Assembly (NCBI RefSeq): GCF_016650695.1
Contig: NZ_JAEKFH010000006.1
Span: 496,001 to 560,000, forward strand
DNA: 64,000 nt
DNA from: Pseudomonas sp. TH41
GTDB taxonomy: Bacteria > Pseudomonadota > Gammaproteobacteria > Pseudomonadales > Pseudomonadaceae
Direction of reading: 5' to 3'
In this document: positions 1 to 8,033 of the stretch, piece after piece
Layout of the letters: every line of letters begins with the position of its first letter
Numbering within the stretch: position 1 is the stretch's first letter
The notes under the pieces: generated by a model
Seen by the model: only the letters and a program-made list of their open reading frames with translations
Databases searched by the model: none
Told to the model about the DNA's origin: nothing
Position numbers and translations under genes: made by a program

Positions 1-256
1 ATTGCAGATGATCGCGGAAAATCGGTTCTCCGACGTTGTGGCAGCGCAAACCCTGCGCTTCTTCAAGGATCATCTTGTTGCCCAGCAAACCATGTCGGCC
101 GGGATGGCAACCAGTTGCTATAGAGGCTGAACTAACGCGGGTGGTGGAAGGAAATACCGCACGGGCGTCAGCAAACCAGGACGCCTCTTTTGCTAGTGCG
201 GTAAGGGTCGGGCTGCTGTCGGGAAGTATTAAGTCTCGACGCAGACTGTCACACAT
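1..256 (-). CDS. Alkaline phosphatase superfamily (type I phosphodiesterase) protein, partial
   Basis: The gene runs leftward out of the window, so only the N-terminus is visible. The translation has the shape of the type I phosphodiesterase/nucleotide pyrophosphatase family. A metal-binding Asp follows a hydrophobic strand (ILIMCDSLRRDL), then comes an FPSTTRVSSASIATG block carrying the nucleophile-type Thr/Ser, then a PGRHGLLGN motif. The first ATG in the uninterrupted frame is at 256, but starting there removes most of the strand before the Asp. An upstream ATG at 286 would give MKNI and then a TAA at 274-272 before the frame continues as RCILIM. The 5' end may therefore be broken, or the real start non-standard. 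It lies downstream of phnA, a member of the same superfamily, and is separated from it by a terminator. The exact substrate is unknown. Confidence 0.6.
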   Translation of the reverse strand, partial: MCDSLRRDLILPDSSPTLTALAKEASWFADARAVFPSTTRVSSASIATGCHPGRHGLLGNKMILEEAQGLRCHNVGEPIFRDHLQ

Positions 257-362
257 AATGAGGATGCAGCGTTATATATTTTTCATATGAAAAATCATCG
301 CTTTTTAATATTTCAGGTGTGTGACAGTTACTTAATTTAATTTTCTATAAGTTTGTTTCAGC

Positions 363-398
363 AGAAAAAGCGAAGTCCTTTTTTATTAAGGCTTCGCT
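363..398 (-). terminator. Rho-independent terminator after phnA
   Basis: Arms GCGAAG and CTTCGC, extended by CCTT/AAGG with one bulged base, form a hairpin. Read leftward, the hairpin is followed by a run of T residues. It lies about 60 bases past the phnA stop and would separate phnA from the downstream phosphatase-family gene. Confidence 0.7.
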
Positions 399-458
399 CA
401 TTATCATTTGCGTTCGGTAAATAATTTAACGCTGATTTTGTGTCGCTTTGTGATGTTG

Positions 459-1706
459 TTAATCGATGTGCTGCACACCATTGAGTGCAAAGTCGAATAT
501 ATCGAAGTTACGTAGGCGTATTGAAGCTGCAAATTGTCGGTAATGTTCGTTAATCGGATGAGACAGCATGAACGGTACCGACTGCTCGGAATAACCGCCG
601 TGGGAGCGCAGCGGGCGGTCGCCTACGGTCGAGAGATCATGCTCGCTGGTGCAGGAGCCGAGGACGCAGGATTCGCTCGAAATGACCACGATATCAGCCT
701 CGCGATCCTCCGGAAGGCCGAGTTTTACTGCTGCCTGATGGCGATTTAAAGTGTCTTCGATACCCGACAAGCCACTGATGTAATCGATCATCGGCTCGAT
801 GTTGGCGGGGTCTTTGGCATACACTCGAACAAATGAGCCCAGTGCGCCATGGTGACGAACAAAGGGGTCAGTGATCGGGCAAATGACGCGCGCACTTGCA
901 GCACCAAATCGCTCTTCCAGTTTGTCTTGCAGGAAGATTACGTTCGGTGTGCCGGCCGTGTTGTTTTTATCTGACATCCCATGATCGGCGATGCAGCCAA
1001 CAATAGCTCCTTCATCGATAAAGGCTTGTAGGCGATCATCGATGGCTTTAAGGAATTCGTTGGATTCCTTAGTGCCTGGCGCAAACTTGTGCTGAATATA
1101 ATCGGACAATGACAAGTACAATACTTGTGCCCGTTTTTGCTTTAACAGTGCAAGGCCCGCATCCAGCACGAAGAGAGACAGATCACCGGAGTACATATCG
1201 GGTAGCGGACGGCCTACGAGTGCCAGGACGTCATCGATGCCGTGTCCCTCAAGGGTGCAGGTGCCCGCTTTTTCTGAAGAGAAGCAGATGCCCTTCAGGT
1301 TGTGGCCGAGTACTTTGCGCAGTTTGTCCTTGGCCGTGACCGCAGCCACTGCAACGCCTGCCTCCGACAGCAGCGCCAGCAACGTCTCGCCTCGCAAAAG
1401 GCTGGCGTCAGTCATCATGATTTCCTTGCCGGTCTCCCGGTCCAGGGAATAGTTGCCGGCGATACCGTGTACTTCAGGTGCCGCGCCAGTAACGATCGAG
1501 ACGTTGTTGGGATTGGTGAATGACGGCATCACACAGTCGGCCGTGCTGGCAAAGCCATGGGTATGAAAATGAGCAATGGTCGGGCAAACGCCATCGGCGA
1601 TGCCTTGTGTGATGTATTCCGGGTCGCAGCCATCGATGCAGACAACCACCACCGGTTGGGTCGGAATGGCGTACTGGCGTTGGTGCAGCGTTATCGAGTT
1701 GTTCAT
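459..1706 (-). CDS. phnA: Phosphonoacetate hydrolase
   Basis: The 415-residue product hydrolyses the C-P bond of phosphonoacetate to acetate and phosphate, and is a zinc enzyme of the alkaline phosphatase superfamily. A metal Asp lies at about residue 25 (VVCIDGCDPEY), the nucleophile Thr at about 64 (MPSFTNPNN), and later metal ligands in SDYIQH, CIADHGMSD and RSHGGYS. The ATG at 1706 is preferred over an in-frame GTG at 1727 because it puts Asp and Thr at the positions I recall for the Pseudomonas fluorescens 23F enzyme, and because the GTG is preceded by pyrimidines. No strong ribosome binding site is visible for either. It is transcribed away from a LysR gene, as in the described phnA/phnR arrangement. 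The substrate assignment is strong by family. Confidence 0.9.
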   Translation of the reverse strand: MNNSITLHQRQYAIPTQPVVVVCIDGCDPEYITQGIADGVCPTIAHFHTHGFASTADCVMPSFTNPNNVSIVTGAAPEVHGIAGNYSLDRETGKEIMMTDASLLRGETLLALLSEAGVAVAAVTAKDKLRKVLGHNLKGICFSSEKAGTCTLEGHGIDDVLALVGRPLPDMYSGDLSLFVLDAGLALLKQKRAQVLYLSLSDYIQHKFAPGTKESNEFLKAIDDRLQAFIDEGAIVGCIADHGMSDKNNTAGTPNVIFLQDKLEERFGAASARVICPITDPFVRHHGALGSFVRVYAKDPANIEPMIDYISGLSGIEDTLNRHQAAVKLGLPEDREADIVVISSESCVLGSCTSEHDLSTVGDRPLRSHGGYSEQSVPFMLSHPINEHYRQFAASIRLRNFDIFDFALNGVQHID

Positions 1707-1785
1707 AGATGACTCAGCAGGCTTCACGAGGGGGGTAGTGCTGAGTACCTTACTGTGCCAATAAGGATCATGCCGTGCTGCTTTT

Positions 1786-1816
1786 ACACCTGTGTGTGAG
1801 TTATATTCACAGGTGT
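1786..1816. promoter_or_regulatory. Inverted repeat between phnA and its LysR gene, probable operator
   Basis: Perfect 9-base arms ACACCTGTG and CACAGGTGT are separated by 13 bases. The pair lies about 80 bases upstream of phnA and ends 22 bases before the LysR start. Arm size and position suit a LysR activation/autoregulation site. No other dyad of this quality lies in the intergenic region. Binding is inferred. Confidence 0.6.
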
Positions 1817-1838
1817 GCGCTATGACTTAGGAACCTCC

Positions 1839-2732
1839 ATGACCCGAATTCCGCCATTGCCTGCCCTCAAGGCCTTTCTCGCTGCCTGCCGTGCAGGTAG
1901 CTATAGCGCCGCAGCCGAAGAATTGAATGTCACTCATGGCGCAGTCAGTCGGCAAATTCAGACCCTTGAAGACTGGCTGGGGCAGAAACTGTTCGAGCGC
2001 GCAGGGCAGCGCATGGCGCCCACTTCCCATGCGCTGGCCTTCGCGCTGGAGGTGAGTGAAGCGTTCGAGCGAATCAACGACGCGGCGCAACGCTACGGTA
2101 AAGGCAGCGCCAGTATGTTGCTGCGCGTCAGCGCTCCCGCGACCTTTGCCATGCGCTGGCTGATCCCGCGCTTGAATGACTTCCACGAACGCCACCCCGG
2201 TATGTTGATTCAAGTGCAAACCGCCACCACCCAGCAAATCTCTCTGGCGGGCAGCTTTGACCTGGCGATTCGTCGTGGCTCGCCACAAACTGACCATTTC
2301 AGCGCCCAGGCCTTCCTGGATGAATGGCTTACAGTGGTAGCGGCTCCAAGCTTGCTAGCACGTGTACCTCTAAATTCACTGCCGGATTTGCGTGAGCATC
2401 TGCTGCTGGAGACCGAAACGCGACCTGGGGATTGGCAGCAGTGGTTGAACTCGGCAGGTTCAACCGAACACGGCTCTTCCGAGCGTCAGCGTTTCGATCA
2501 CTTCTATGTGACTTACACCGCGCTGATTGATGGTCTTGGCCTGGGTATTGGCCCCATGCCCACGCTTGAACATGACGTCAATGTCGGTCGGTTGGTGTTG
2601 CCGTTTCCCGACATCCGCACACCCAGCCGTCGGTATTACAGCTTGACCCCAGCCGGCGTGCCCAAGACGGTGATTCATCGAAAGTTCGAGACCTGGTTGC
2701 TGGAACAGGGGAACATCGAAGGCGTTAAGTGA
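1839..2732 (+). CDS. LysR-family regulator of phosphonoacetate use (PhnR-like)
   Basis: The 297-residue protein has an N-terminal winged helix-turn-helix (FLAACRAGSYSAAAEELNV, then THGAVSRQIQTLE) and a GcvA-type effector domain. The ATG at 1839 is chosen because AGGA sits 7 bases upstream; an in-frame GTG at 1815 lies inside the inverted repeat of the promoter. It is divergent from phnA, which suggests it activates phnA in response to phosphonoacetate, as described for PhnR of P. fluorescens 23F. The family call is firm; the regulatory pairing is by context. Confidence 0.85.
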   Translation: MTRIPPLPALKAFLAACRAGSYSAAAEELNVTHGAVSRQIQTLEDWLGQKLFERAGQRMAPTSHALAFALEVSEAFERINDAAQRYGKGSASMLLRVSAPATFAMRWLIPRLNDFHERHPGMLIQVQTATTQQISLAGSFDLAIRRGSPQTDHFSAQAFLDEWLTVVAAPSLLARVPLNSLPDLREHLLLETETRPGDWQQWLNSAGSTEHGSSERQRFDHFYVTYTALIDGLGLGIGPMPTLEHDVNVGRLVLPFPDIRTPSRRYYSLTPAGVPKTVIHRKFETWLLEQGNIEGVK

Positions 2733-2821
2733 GTTGCCCTTGCGAGTGCAGGGAAGGTATAGCGGACTGGCTGAAGGTGATTGCATGAATCGCAGCCGTT
2801 AGCCAATCCGCCGTCCCGTCG

Positions 2822-4411
2822 TCAGTACCCGGCAGCCGCTCCATTTCCCCTCGGGTCAAATGCACCTTCAAATGATCCGTTTACCAGCCGAACCGCCGCA
2901 CCCGCGTGGCCCATGGTTTCAGAGAACGGACCCAATACTTCAATTTCGTGCCCTCGGCCCCTGAGTACATTCAGTACCTTGTCGTCGAAGCGTGACTCCA
3001 TTTTCAGCGTGTCGGAACTTTCACCCCACGTGCGCCCCAGCAACCAGCGCGGCGCCGTCACGGCTTGCTGCAACGGCTGACCGAATATGGCATATCGACT
3101 GAACACGGCGGCCTGCGTCTGCGGTTGGCCGTCGCCGCCCATGGTGCCGTAAACCAAAGTGCGTCCATCCTTCAGGCGTGCCGCAGCAGGGTTGAGGGTA
3201 TGGAAAGGTTTTTTCCCCGGTTTCAGGCTCAAGAGGTGTTGCGGATCCAGGCTGAACGAGGCTCCGCGGTTCTGCCAGTTCAGGCCCGATTCCGGCAGCA
3301 CGATACCGCTGCCGAACTCGTGATAGATGCTCTGGATGAACGACACCGCCAGCCCGTCGTTATCGATTACACCCATCCAGATGGTATCGCCGGGGCCTTT
3401 GCCTTCGCCCCAGGGTGCGGCTTTTTTCGGGTTGATTTGTGCCGCGAATGCTTGCAGATAGGCTGGACTGAGGCAGCTTTGCGGGTTGATCGTCATGTGT
3501 TCAGGGTCGGTGATATGGGCGTCGCGTACAGCAAACGCCAATTTGGTGGCTTCGACCAGGGTATGGACATGGTCGGCCCCGTCCGCAGCGAAGTCATTCA
3601 GACCGGCATGGTCGGCAATGCCCAGGATCAATTGCGATACCAGCCCTTGGCTGGGCGGTGTCAGGTTGTAGACGGTGCCGGCGCTGTGAGCCAACTCCAG
3701 GGGGACCACGCGCTGGGCACGGTAGTTGGCCAGGTCCTCGCGAGTGACCGGTGAACCCACTGCGTTCAGGTCACGGGCAATGGAGTCGCCCAGCGCCCCT
3801 CGGTAGAAGCTGTCCAGGCCTGTTTCGGCCAGGGTGCGCAAAGTGACTGCCAGGCGCGGCTGTTTGAACAGGCTGCCGGCTTCAGGCGCGGTGCCGTCAT
3901 GCAGAAAGGTTTCGGCAAATCCCGGGATGCCTCTCAGTTCGGCTTGTTTGCTGGAAGTGGCCAGGTGCTGAGACGGGGTGGTGGGAATCCCGGCGCTGGC
4001 ATAGTGGATGGCATCCTCCAGCAGGCGTGGCAATGGGGTTTGTCCACCCAACTCAGTCGCAATGGCCAGTGCTTCCTGCCAGCCGCCAACGGTGCCCGCG
4101 ACAGTGAGTGCCGCGTCGGCACCGCGTGTCGGGATCTTGCTCATACCATCATAGCGGGCGAGGGTCGCCAGGCTGCCGGCTGGGCCGCTGGCGTCGATCG
4201 CGAGTGGCGCGCCTTGCGCGGGTACGATCAGCCAGAAACCGTCTCCCCCCAGGCTGTTCATGTGCGGGTAGACCACGGCGATCGTGGCAGCCGCGGCGAC
4301 CATGGCTTCGATGGCGTTGCCACCTTCGCGCAATACAGCCAAGGCTGATTGTGCCGCCAGACTATGGGGGGCTACGGCAATGCCGCGTGCAGCAAGTGTA
4401 GTGTTCAACAT
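2822..4411 (-). CDS. Gamma-glutamyltransferase-family Ntn hydrolase (possible oxamate amidohydrolase)
   Basis: This 529-residue protein is a self-processing Ntn hydrolase. The autocleavage and nucleophile Thr is at about residue 343 in GDTIWMGVID, followed by FIQSIYHEFGSG and a C-terminal YGTMGGDGQPQTQ. The GDTIWMG wording, in place of the GTTH type of classical enzymes, and the IYHEFGSG stretch resemble the branch that includes oxamate amidohydrolase HpxW. No signal peptide is seen, unlike periplasmic GGT. It starts 16 bases after an OFA-type transporter, with an AAGGA site before its ATG. It probably releases ammonia or an amino group from an imported amide. Superfamily is sure; substrate is open. 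Confidence 0.85.
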   Translation of the reverse strand: MLNTTLAARGIAVAPHSLAAQSALAVLREGGNAIEAMVAAAATIAVVYPHMNSLGGDGFWLIVPAQGAPLAIDASGPAGSLATLARYDGMSKIPTRGADAALTVAGTVGGWQEALAIATELGGQTPLPRLLEDAIHYASAGIPTTPSQHLATSSKQAELRGIPGFAETFLHDGTAPEAGSLFKQPRLAVTLRTLAETGLDSFYRGALGDSIARDLNAVGSPVTREDLANYRAQRVVPLELAHSAGTVYNLTPPSQGLVSQLILGIADHAGLNDFAADGADHVHTLVEATKLAFAVRDAHITDPEHMTINPQSCLSPAYLQAFAAQINPKKAAPWGEGKGPGDTIWMGVIDNDGLAVSFIQSIYHEFGSGIVLPESGLNWQNRGASFSLDPQHLLSLKPGKKPFHTLNPAAARLKDGRTLVYGTMGGDGQPQTQAAVFSRYAIFGQPLQQAVTAPRWLLGRTWGESSDTLKMESRFDDKVLNVLRGRGHEIEVLGPFSETMGHAGAAVRLVNGSFEGAFDPRGNGAAAGY

Positions 4412-4427
4412 ATGATTTTCCTTGTTA

Positions 4428-5705
4428 TCAAGATTTCAGCGAGTGCTTGGCGATCCAATTGGCACGCATTCGTTTGAGCACGAAAAAGGCGAGTAGGGCA
4501 GTAGTGATGTCGAAACTGATGGCAACGGCGAACACCGGGTACCAGCTATCGGTACTTTGGTGCAGCAGCGCGGCGACCGGGCCACCAAAAATCGAACCGA
4601 TCCCTTGTGCCATGTACAGGAACCCATAGTTGGTTGTGGCGTGACGAGTGCCGAACGTGTCGGTCAGAGTCGAAGGGAACAGCGAAAATATTTCGCCCCA
4701 GCCCAGGAATACGACGCCAGAGAGCAGGACGAACAGCACCGGGTTATCGCTGGTCAGCAGCCACAGGGTCATGGCGATACCTTCGAAAAGAAACGCGAAA
4801 GCCATGGTGTTCTCGCGGCCATAGCGATCGGAGATCCAGCCGAACAACGGGCGTGTCAGGCCATTGCAGACGCGGTCGATGGTCAAGGCCAGTGGCAAGG
4901 CGGCCATGCCCAGGACCATCACGGTGGTCATTCCGAAGTCCTTGGCGAAACTGGCCATTTGCGAAGTGACCATCAGGCCTGACGTCGACATCATTGTGAA
5001 CATGGCGAACATTAGCCAAAACACTGGAGTCTTGAGTACTTCTCGCGGCGGCACATCGACCACGGTTTGTTTCATTTCCGGCAGAGAATCAATGCTCTGC
5101 GATGTCGGGGGCTGGCGCAGAAAGCGCGATGCCACAAACCCCACAACGCCCAGCGCCAGACCGAAGGTCAGCATTGTGGCTTCCATGCCGACATTTTGCA
5201 GACTGTTGCTAATAGGGAAGGTGGTGATCATCGCTCCCATGCCATACCCGGCAGCCACTGCGCCGGCGGCGAGACCGCGGCGATCCGGGAACCAGCGCAC
5301 CATCAGGCCGACGATCCCGACATAAACGATCCCGGTACCCAGGCCGCCGACCACGCCGTAGCTCAGGTAAAGCATGCTCAGCGACGAGGCTTGGCTGGCC
5401 AGTACCCAGCTCAGTCCGGATAGTGCACAGCCAAAGCCCACTAGCGTGCGAATGCCAAAGCGATCGACCAAGTAACCTTGTACAGGCGAAAAGAAGGTTT
5501 GCAGGATAATCAATAATGAAAAGGTTATTTGAACCTGTGCCAGCGAAACACCCAGTTTCGCGGTCAGCGGGCCGGTGAAAAGCGTCCAGACATATTGCGG
5601 GCTGGATATCGCCATCATACAAATAATGCCAACCACGAGTTGATACCCGCGTGCGCTGAATGGCTTAACCTGGGCGCTCTCTACTAATATCTGTTCTCTG
5701 CTCAT
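4428..5705 (-). CDS. MFS transporter, oxalate/formate antiporter (OFA) type
   Basis: The 425-residue membrane protein has twelve predicted helices and the OFA-like opening (VGIICMMAISSPQYVWTLF, then VSLAQVQITFSLLIILQ). An MFS loop motif VDRFGIRTLVGFG lies between helices 2 and 3, and SDRYGRENTM between helices 8 and 9. The ATG at 5705 is preferred; the reading frame also opens at a TTG at 5720. It is the first gene of a two-gene unit with the GGT-family hydrolase and lies about 30 bases downstream of a sigma-54 promoter. Uptake of a small carboxylate or its amide is likely. The substrate cannot be read from sequence. Confidence 0.85.
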   Translation of the reverse strand: MSREQILVESAQVKPFSARGYQLVVGIICMMAISSPQYVWTLFTGPLTAKLGVSLAQVQITFSLLIILQTFFSPVQGYLVDRFGIRTLVGFGCALSGLSWVLASQASSLSMLYLSYGVVGGLGTGIVYVGIVGLMVRWFPDRRGLAAGAVAAGYGMGAMITTFPISNSLQNVGMEATMLTFGLALGVVGFVASRFLRQPPTSQSIDSLPEMKQTVVDVPPREVLKTPVFWLMFAMFTMMSTSGLMVTSQMASFAKDFGMTTVMVLGMAALPLALTIDRVCNGLTRPLFGWISDRYGRENTMAFAFLFEGIAMTLWLLTSDNPVLFVLLSGVVFLGWGEIFSLFPSTLTDTFGTRHATTNYGFLYMAQGIGSIFGGPVAALLHQSTDSWYPVFAVAISFDITTALLAFFVLKRMRANWIAKHSLKS

Positions 5706-5746
5706 AAGGGGTGCTCGCAACTACGTTAATATCACGATGATAGAGA

Positions 5747-5761
5747 GCAAGTGGCGTGCCA
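5747..5761 (-). promoter_or_regulatory. Sigma-54 promoter (TGGCACG-N4-TTGC)
   Basis: Read leftward, 5761-5755 is TGGCACG and 5750-5747 is TTGC, with 4 bases between. This matches the -24/-12 consensus at every invariant position. The expected start of transcription is near 5735, some 30 bases before the transporter ATG. Nitrogen-related control of the transporter/hydrolase pair would follow, but no enhancer-binding protein gene is present nearby. Confidence 0.75.
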
Positions 5762-6254
5762 GAAATTATGATTTGTTGCGGCGTATAAGAAAACTGTTAA
5801 ATTAATGTGGTGTTTAGTTATAAACAGGCACGGCTTATTCTTTTCGTAGAGGTTCGAAAAAATAGAAAGTAACTATATGATTTAATAAAATCATTTATTA
5901 ATGATCCTAGAATTGCACGGCGATATGATGGGCGTCTATCGCTAGGAGGTCGTTGTCTGTCGCTAAACGGACAAGAGAGAAAATATGATTTTCTGTCGAA
6001 TTTTTTTAAGCTGGCTGGTGGTGCGAAGTGTTTTGTCTTGCACCATTTTGGTACTTTTTGTTCGAGTCTCAGAGGAGTAGGGGAATATACGCAAGACCTG
6101 CGCGGATTACACAGGAAGGCGAATCCTGGAGAATGCACCAGGGATATGCGCGCTTTTTGGCCTCTTAGGGATTTGGTTATATAGCTTTGGCTTATTAAAC
6201 CTGCTTCTATTGATACTCGGAATCGCACGTTGAATAGAATCAGCGCACCGGCGA
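5762..6254. other. AT-rich intergenic region, no gene seen
   Basis: This stretch lies between the AraC gene and the sigma-54 promoter and is clearly richer in A and T than its neighbours. The long leftward frame through it has no recognisable protein. One imperfect dyad (GGTGC ... GCACC, about 6020-6045) is present. It could carry activator sites for the sigma-54 promoter. Confidence 0.4.
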
Positions 6255-7163
6255 TCAATTGGCAGTCTGATGAGCGCGGCGAAATTGTCCCGGTGCGAGA
6301 CCGTGCTCCTTGCGGAAACAACGCGAAAAATAAGCTTCATCGGCAAACCCACAACCGTGTGCTATTTGGCCTATCGGCTGTTGGCTGTTAAGTAGCAAGG
6401 TGCGGGCTAACTGCATCCTTCGGTCGAGAACTAGTTGCGAGAATGGTTTTCCGGTCTCCTTGCGCAATAAATGCGTGAGATAGTTTGGGGATAGAAATGC
6501 CGCAGCAGCAGCCTCCTTCAAACCAAGTGATGGATCGTGTATATGGTTACGGATGTAGGTTCGCACTCGATTAACAGCATCCTTTCGACCTCGATGGGTA
6601 GCATTGCTGGCAACAAGGGCTTGAAGCGGCTCGGAGAAGTGTTGGCATACAAGGCCAACGATCTGGAATAAATAACCTTTGAGTCTTTCTCGTACTCCAA
6701 ACTCTCTGTTTAGATCTAATACCCGCATGTGCTCCAACAAGGTTCTCACTTCATCGAATGCACCATCCTCAAGTATGAAGTCGATATGTTCCTGAAACCG
6801 AAACGGCGAAAGCTCGGGAGCATGCCCAATGGGTATGTCTTCCAAATCTAAAGGATCACACTTCAATTGAGGCAGGAAAAACTCCTGGCTGAAGTTGATG
6901 AGAACGAAATCGCCGTCGTCAGGGTGAGGTATCAGATGAAGACGATGCGGGAGGATGAAAGCCATCGCTTTCCTGGGAAAGGGACGTACCGCTCCGCCGA
7001 TATGTTGCACGGTGTCACCACCCAGATTGATCTGGATCTGGAAATATTCGTGCCGATGCGGGCTGGTCAGTGCGGCTCGCCCCCGCTTGTCACGGATGTA
7101 AAAGTCGTGCCGATCGCTGCGTTGCTGCATCCCGTACGTCAGTATGCGTGTGCTTGAAGGCAT
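6255..7163 (-). CDS. AraC-family transcriptional regulator
   Basis: The 302-residue protein has an N-terminal cupin-like sensing region (SPHRHEYFQIQINLGG) and a C-terminal double helix-turn-helix (LGLKEAAAAAFLSPNYLTHLLRKE, then PIGQIAHGCGFADEAYFSRCFRKE, both quoted in part). The ATG at 7163 follows a GAGAGAAG stretch; an upstream TTG at 7178 is less likely. It lies 58 bases past the FAH hydrolase gene on the same strand, so it may be the last gene of the racemase-otnK-otnI operon, or be expressed alone. A sugar or organic acid effector is likely from the cupin part. Its target is not shown. Confidence 0.85.
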   Translation of the reverse strand: MPSSTRILTYGMQQRSDRHDFYIRDKRGRAALTSPHRHEYFQIQINLGGDTVQHIGGAVRPFPRKAMAFILPHRLHLIPHPDDGDFVLINFSQEFFLPQLKCDPLDLEDIPIGHAPELSPFRFQEHIDFILEDGAFDEVRTLLEHMRVLDLNREFGVRERLKGYLFQIVGLVCQHFSEPLQALVASNATHRGRKDAVNRVRTYIRNHIHDPSLGLKEAAAAAFLSPNYLTHLLRKETGKPFSQLVLDRRMQLARTLLLNSQQPIGQIAHGCGFADEAYFSRCFRKEHGLAPGQFRRAHQTAN

Positions 7164-7221
7164 ATGCGCTTCTCTCAATGCATATACCGCACTTTAATCA
7201 GCAACGACCGGCACGCCAAGC

Positions 7222-7917
7222 TCAACGTTTACCGACAGTGAAACTCAGTTCACCGATACCTTCGATACCTGCGTTGACTATATCCCCCAGCTGCAACGCT
7301 CCTACGCCTGCCGGCGTTCCGGTGAAGATGAGATCGCCAGCCTTGAGCGCTACGGATTTTGACGCATAGCTGATCACATCACTGACTGCCCAGATTTGAT
7401 CCGCGAGATCGCCAACTTGCCGCTGCTCGCCATTTACCTTGAGCCATACCTGCCCTTTAGCAGGGTGACCAACTGCGCTCACAGGTTGTAAAGCGGTGCA
7501 CGGAGCAGACTGGTCGAAGGCCTTGGCCCATTCCCAAGGACGCCCCATCTTTTTCGCCTGAGCTTGAATATCCCGACGGGTCAGATCGACACCAACGCCA
7601 TATCCCCAGACGTAATCAAGTGCAGCCTCGGGAGATATATCTGCGCCATCCTTGCCGATGGCTACCACCAGCTCGACTTCATGGTGCAAGTCTGCAGTCA
7701 GAGGCGGATAGGCGATGGTTCCCTGGGCAGCAACCACAGCATCAGCGGGCTTCATGAAAAAAAACGGAGGCTCACGATCGGGGTCGTGTCCCATTTCCCG
7801 GGCGTGTTCACTGTAGTTGCGACCCACACAAAAAACGCGACGGACAGGAAAGCGGGATTCCTCGCCCTGGACAGCGAGTGAAGGGGTTTCGGCTGGGGTA
7901 AATACATACTGTGTCAT
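7222..7917 (-). CDS. Fumarylacetoacetate hydrolase (FAH)-family protein, fumarylpyruvate hydrolase-like
   Basis: The 231-residue protein has the FAH fold motifs. These are RVFCVGRNYSEHAREMG, the metal ligands Glu in HHEVELVV (about residues 80-82) and Asp in GVDLTRRD, and the C-terminal DLIFTGTPAGVG. The ATG at 7917 has a GAGGAAG site 5 bases upstream; the frame runs open further but without homology. Family members cleave C-C bonds in 2,4-diketo acids, for example fumarylpyruvate or 2,4-diketo-3-deoxy sugar acids. It lies in the leftward operon with otnI and otnK and close to a dehydratase and an SDR, which suits the second kind of substrate. Confidence 0.85.
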   Translation of the reverse strand: MTQYVFTPAETPSLAVQGEESRFPVRRVFCVGRNYSEHAREMGHDPDREPPFFFMKPADAVVAAQGTIAYPPLTADLHHEVELVVAIGKDGADISPEAALDYVWGYGVGVDLTRRDIQAQAKKMGRPWEWAKAFDQSAPCTALQPVSAVGHPAKGQVWLKVNGEQRQVGDLADQIWAVSDVISYASKSVALKAGDLIFTGTPAGVGALQLGDIVNAGIEGIGELSFTVGKR

Positions 7918-8033
7918 CGTGTCTTCCTCTGTATGAGAGCAAGTCTGAGTCTGACAAAGAGCACTGACGAAAAGTTGGACTTTGCTACGCACATTTTGCA
8001 CCTCACATTGATAAGGACCTTTTTCTGGGGGGG

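Noticed and set aside
36..290. Rightward 84-codon frame at the left edge
   Set aside because: It is antisense to the alkaline-phosphatase-family N-terminus, which has real motifs.
5818..6321. Leftward frame of 167 codons after the AraC gene
   Set aside because: Partly overlaps the AraC 3' end, has mixed basic composition and no ribosome site or recognisable domain.
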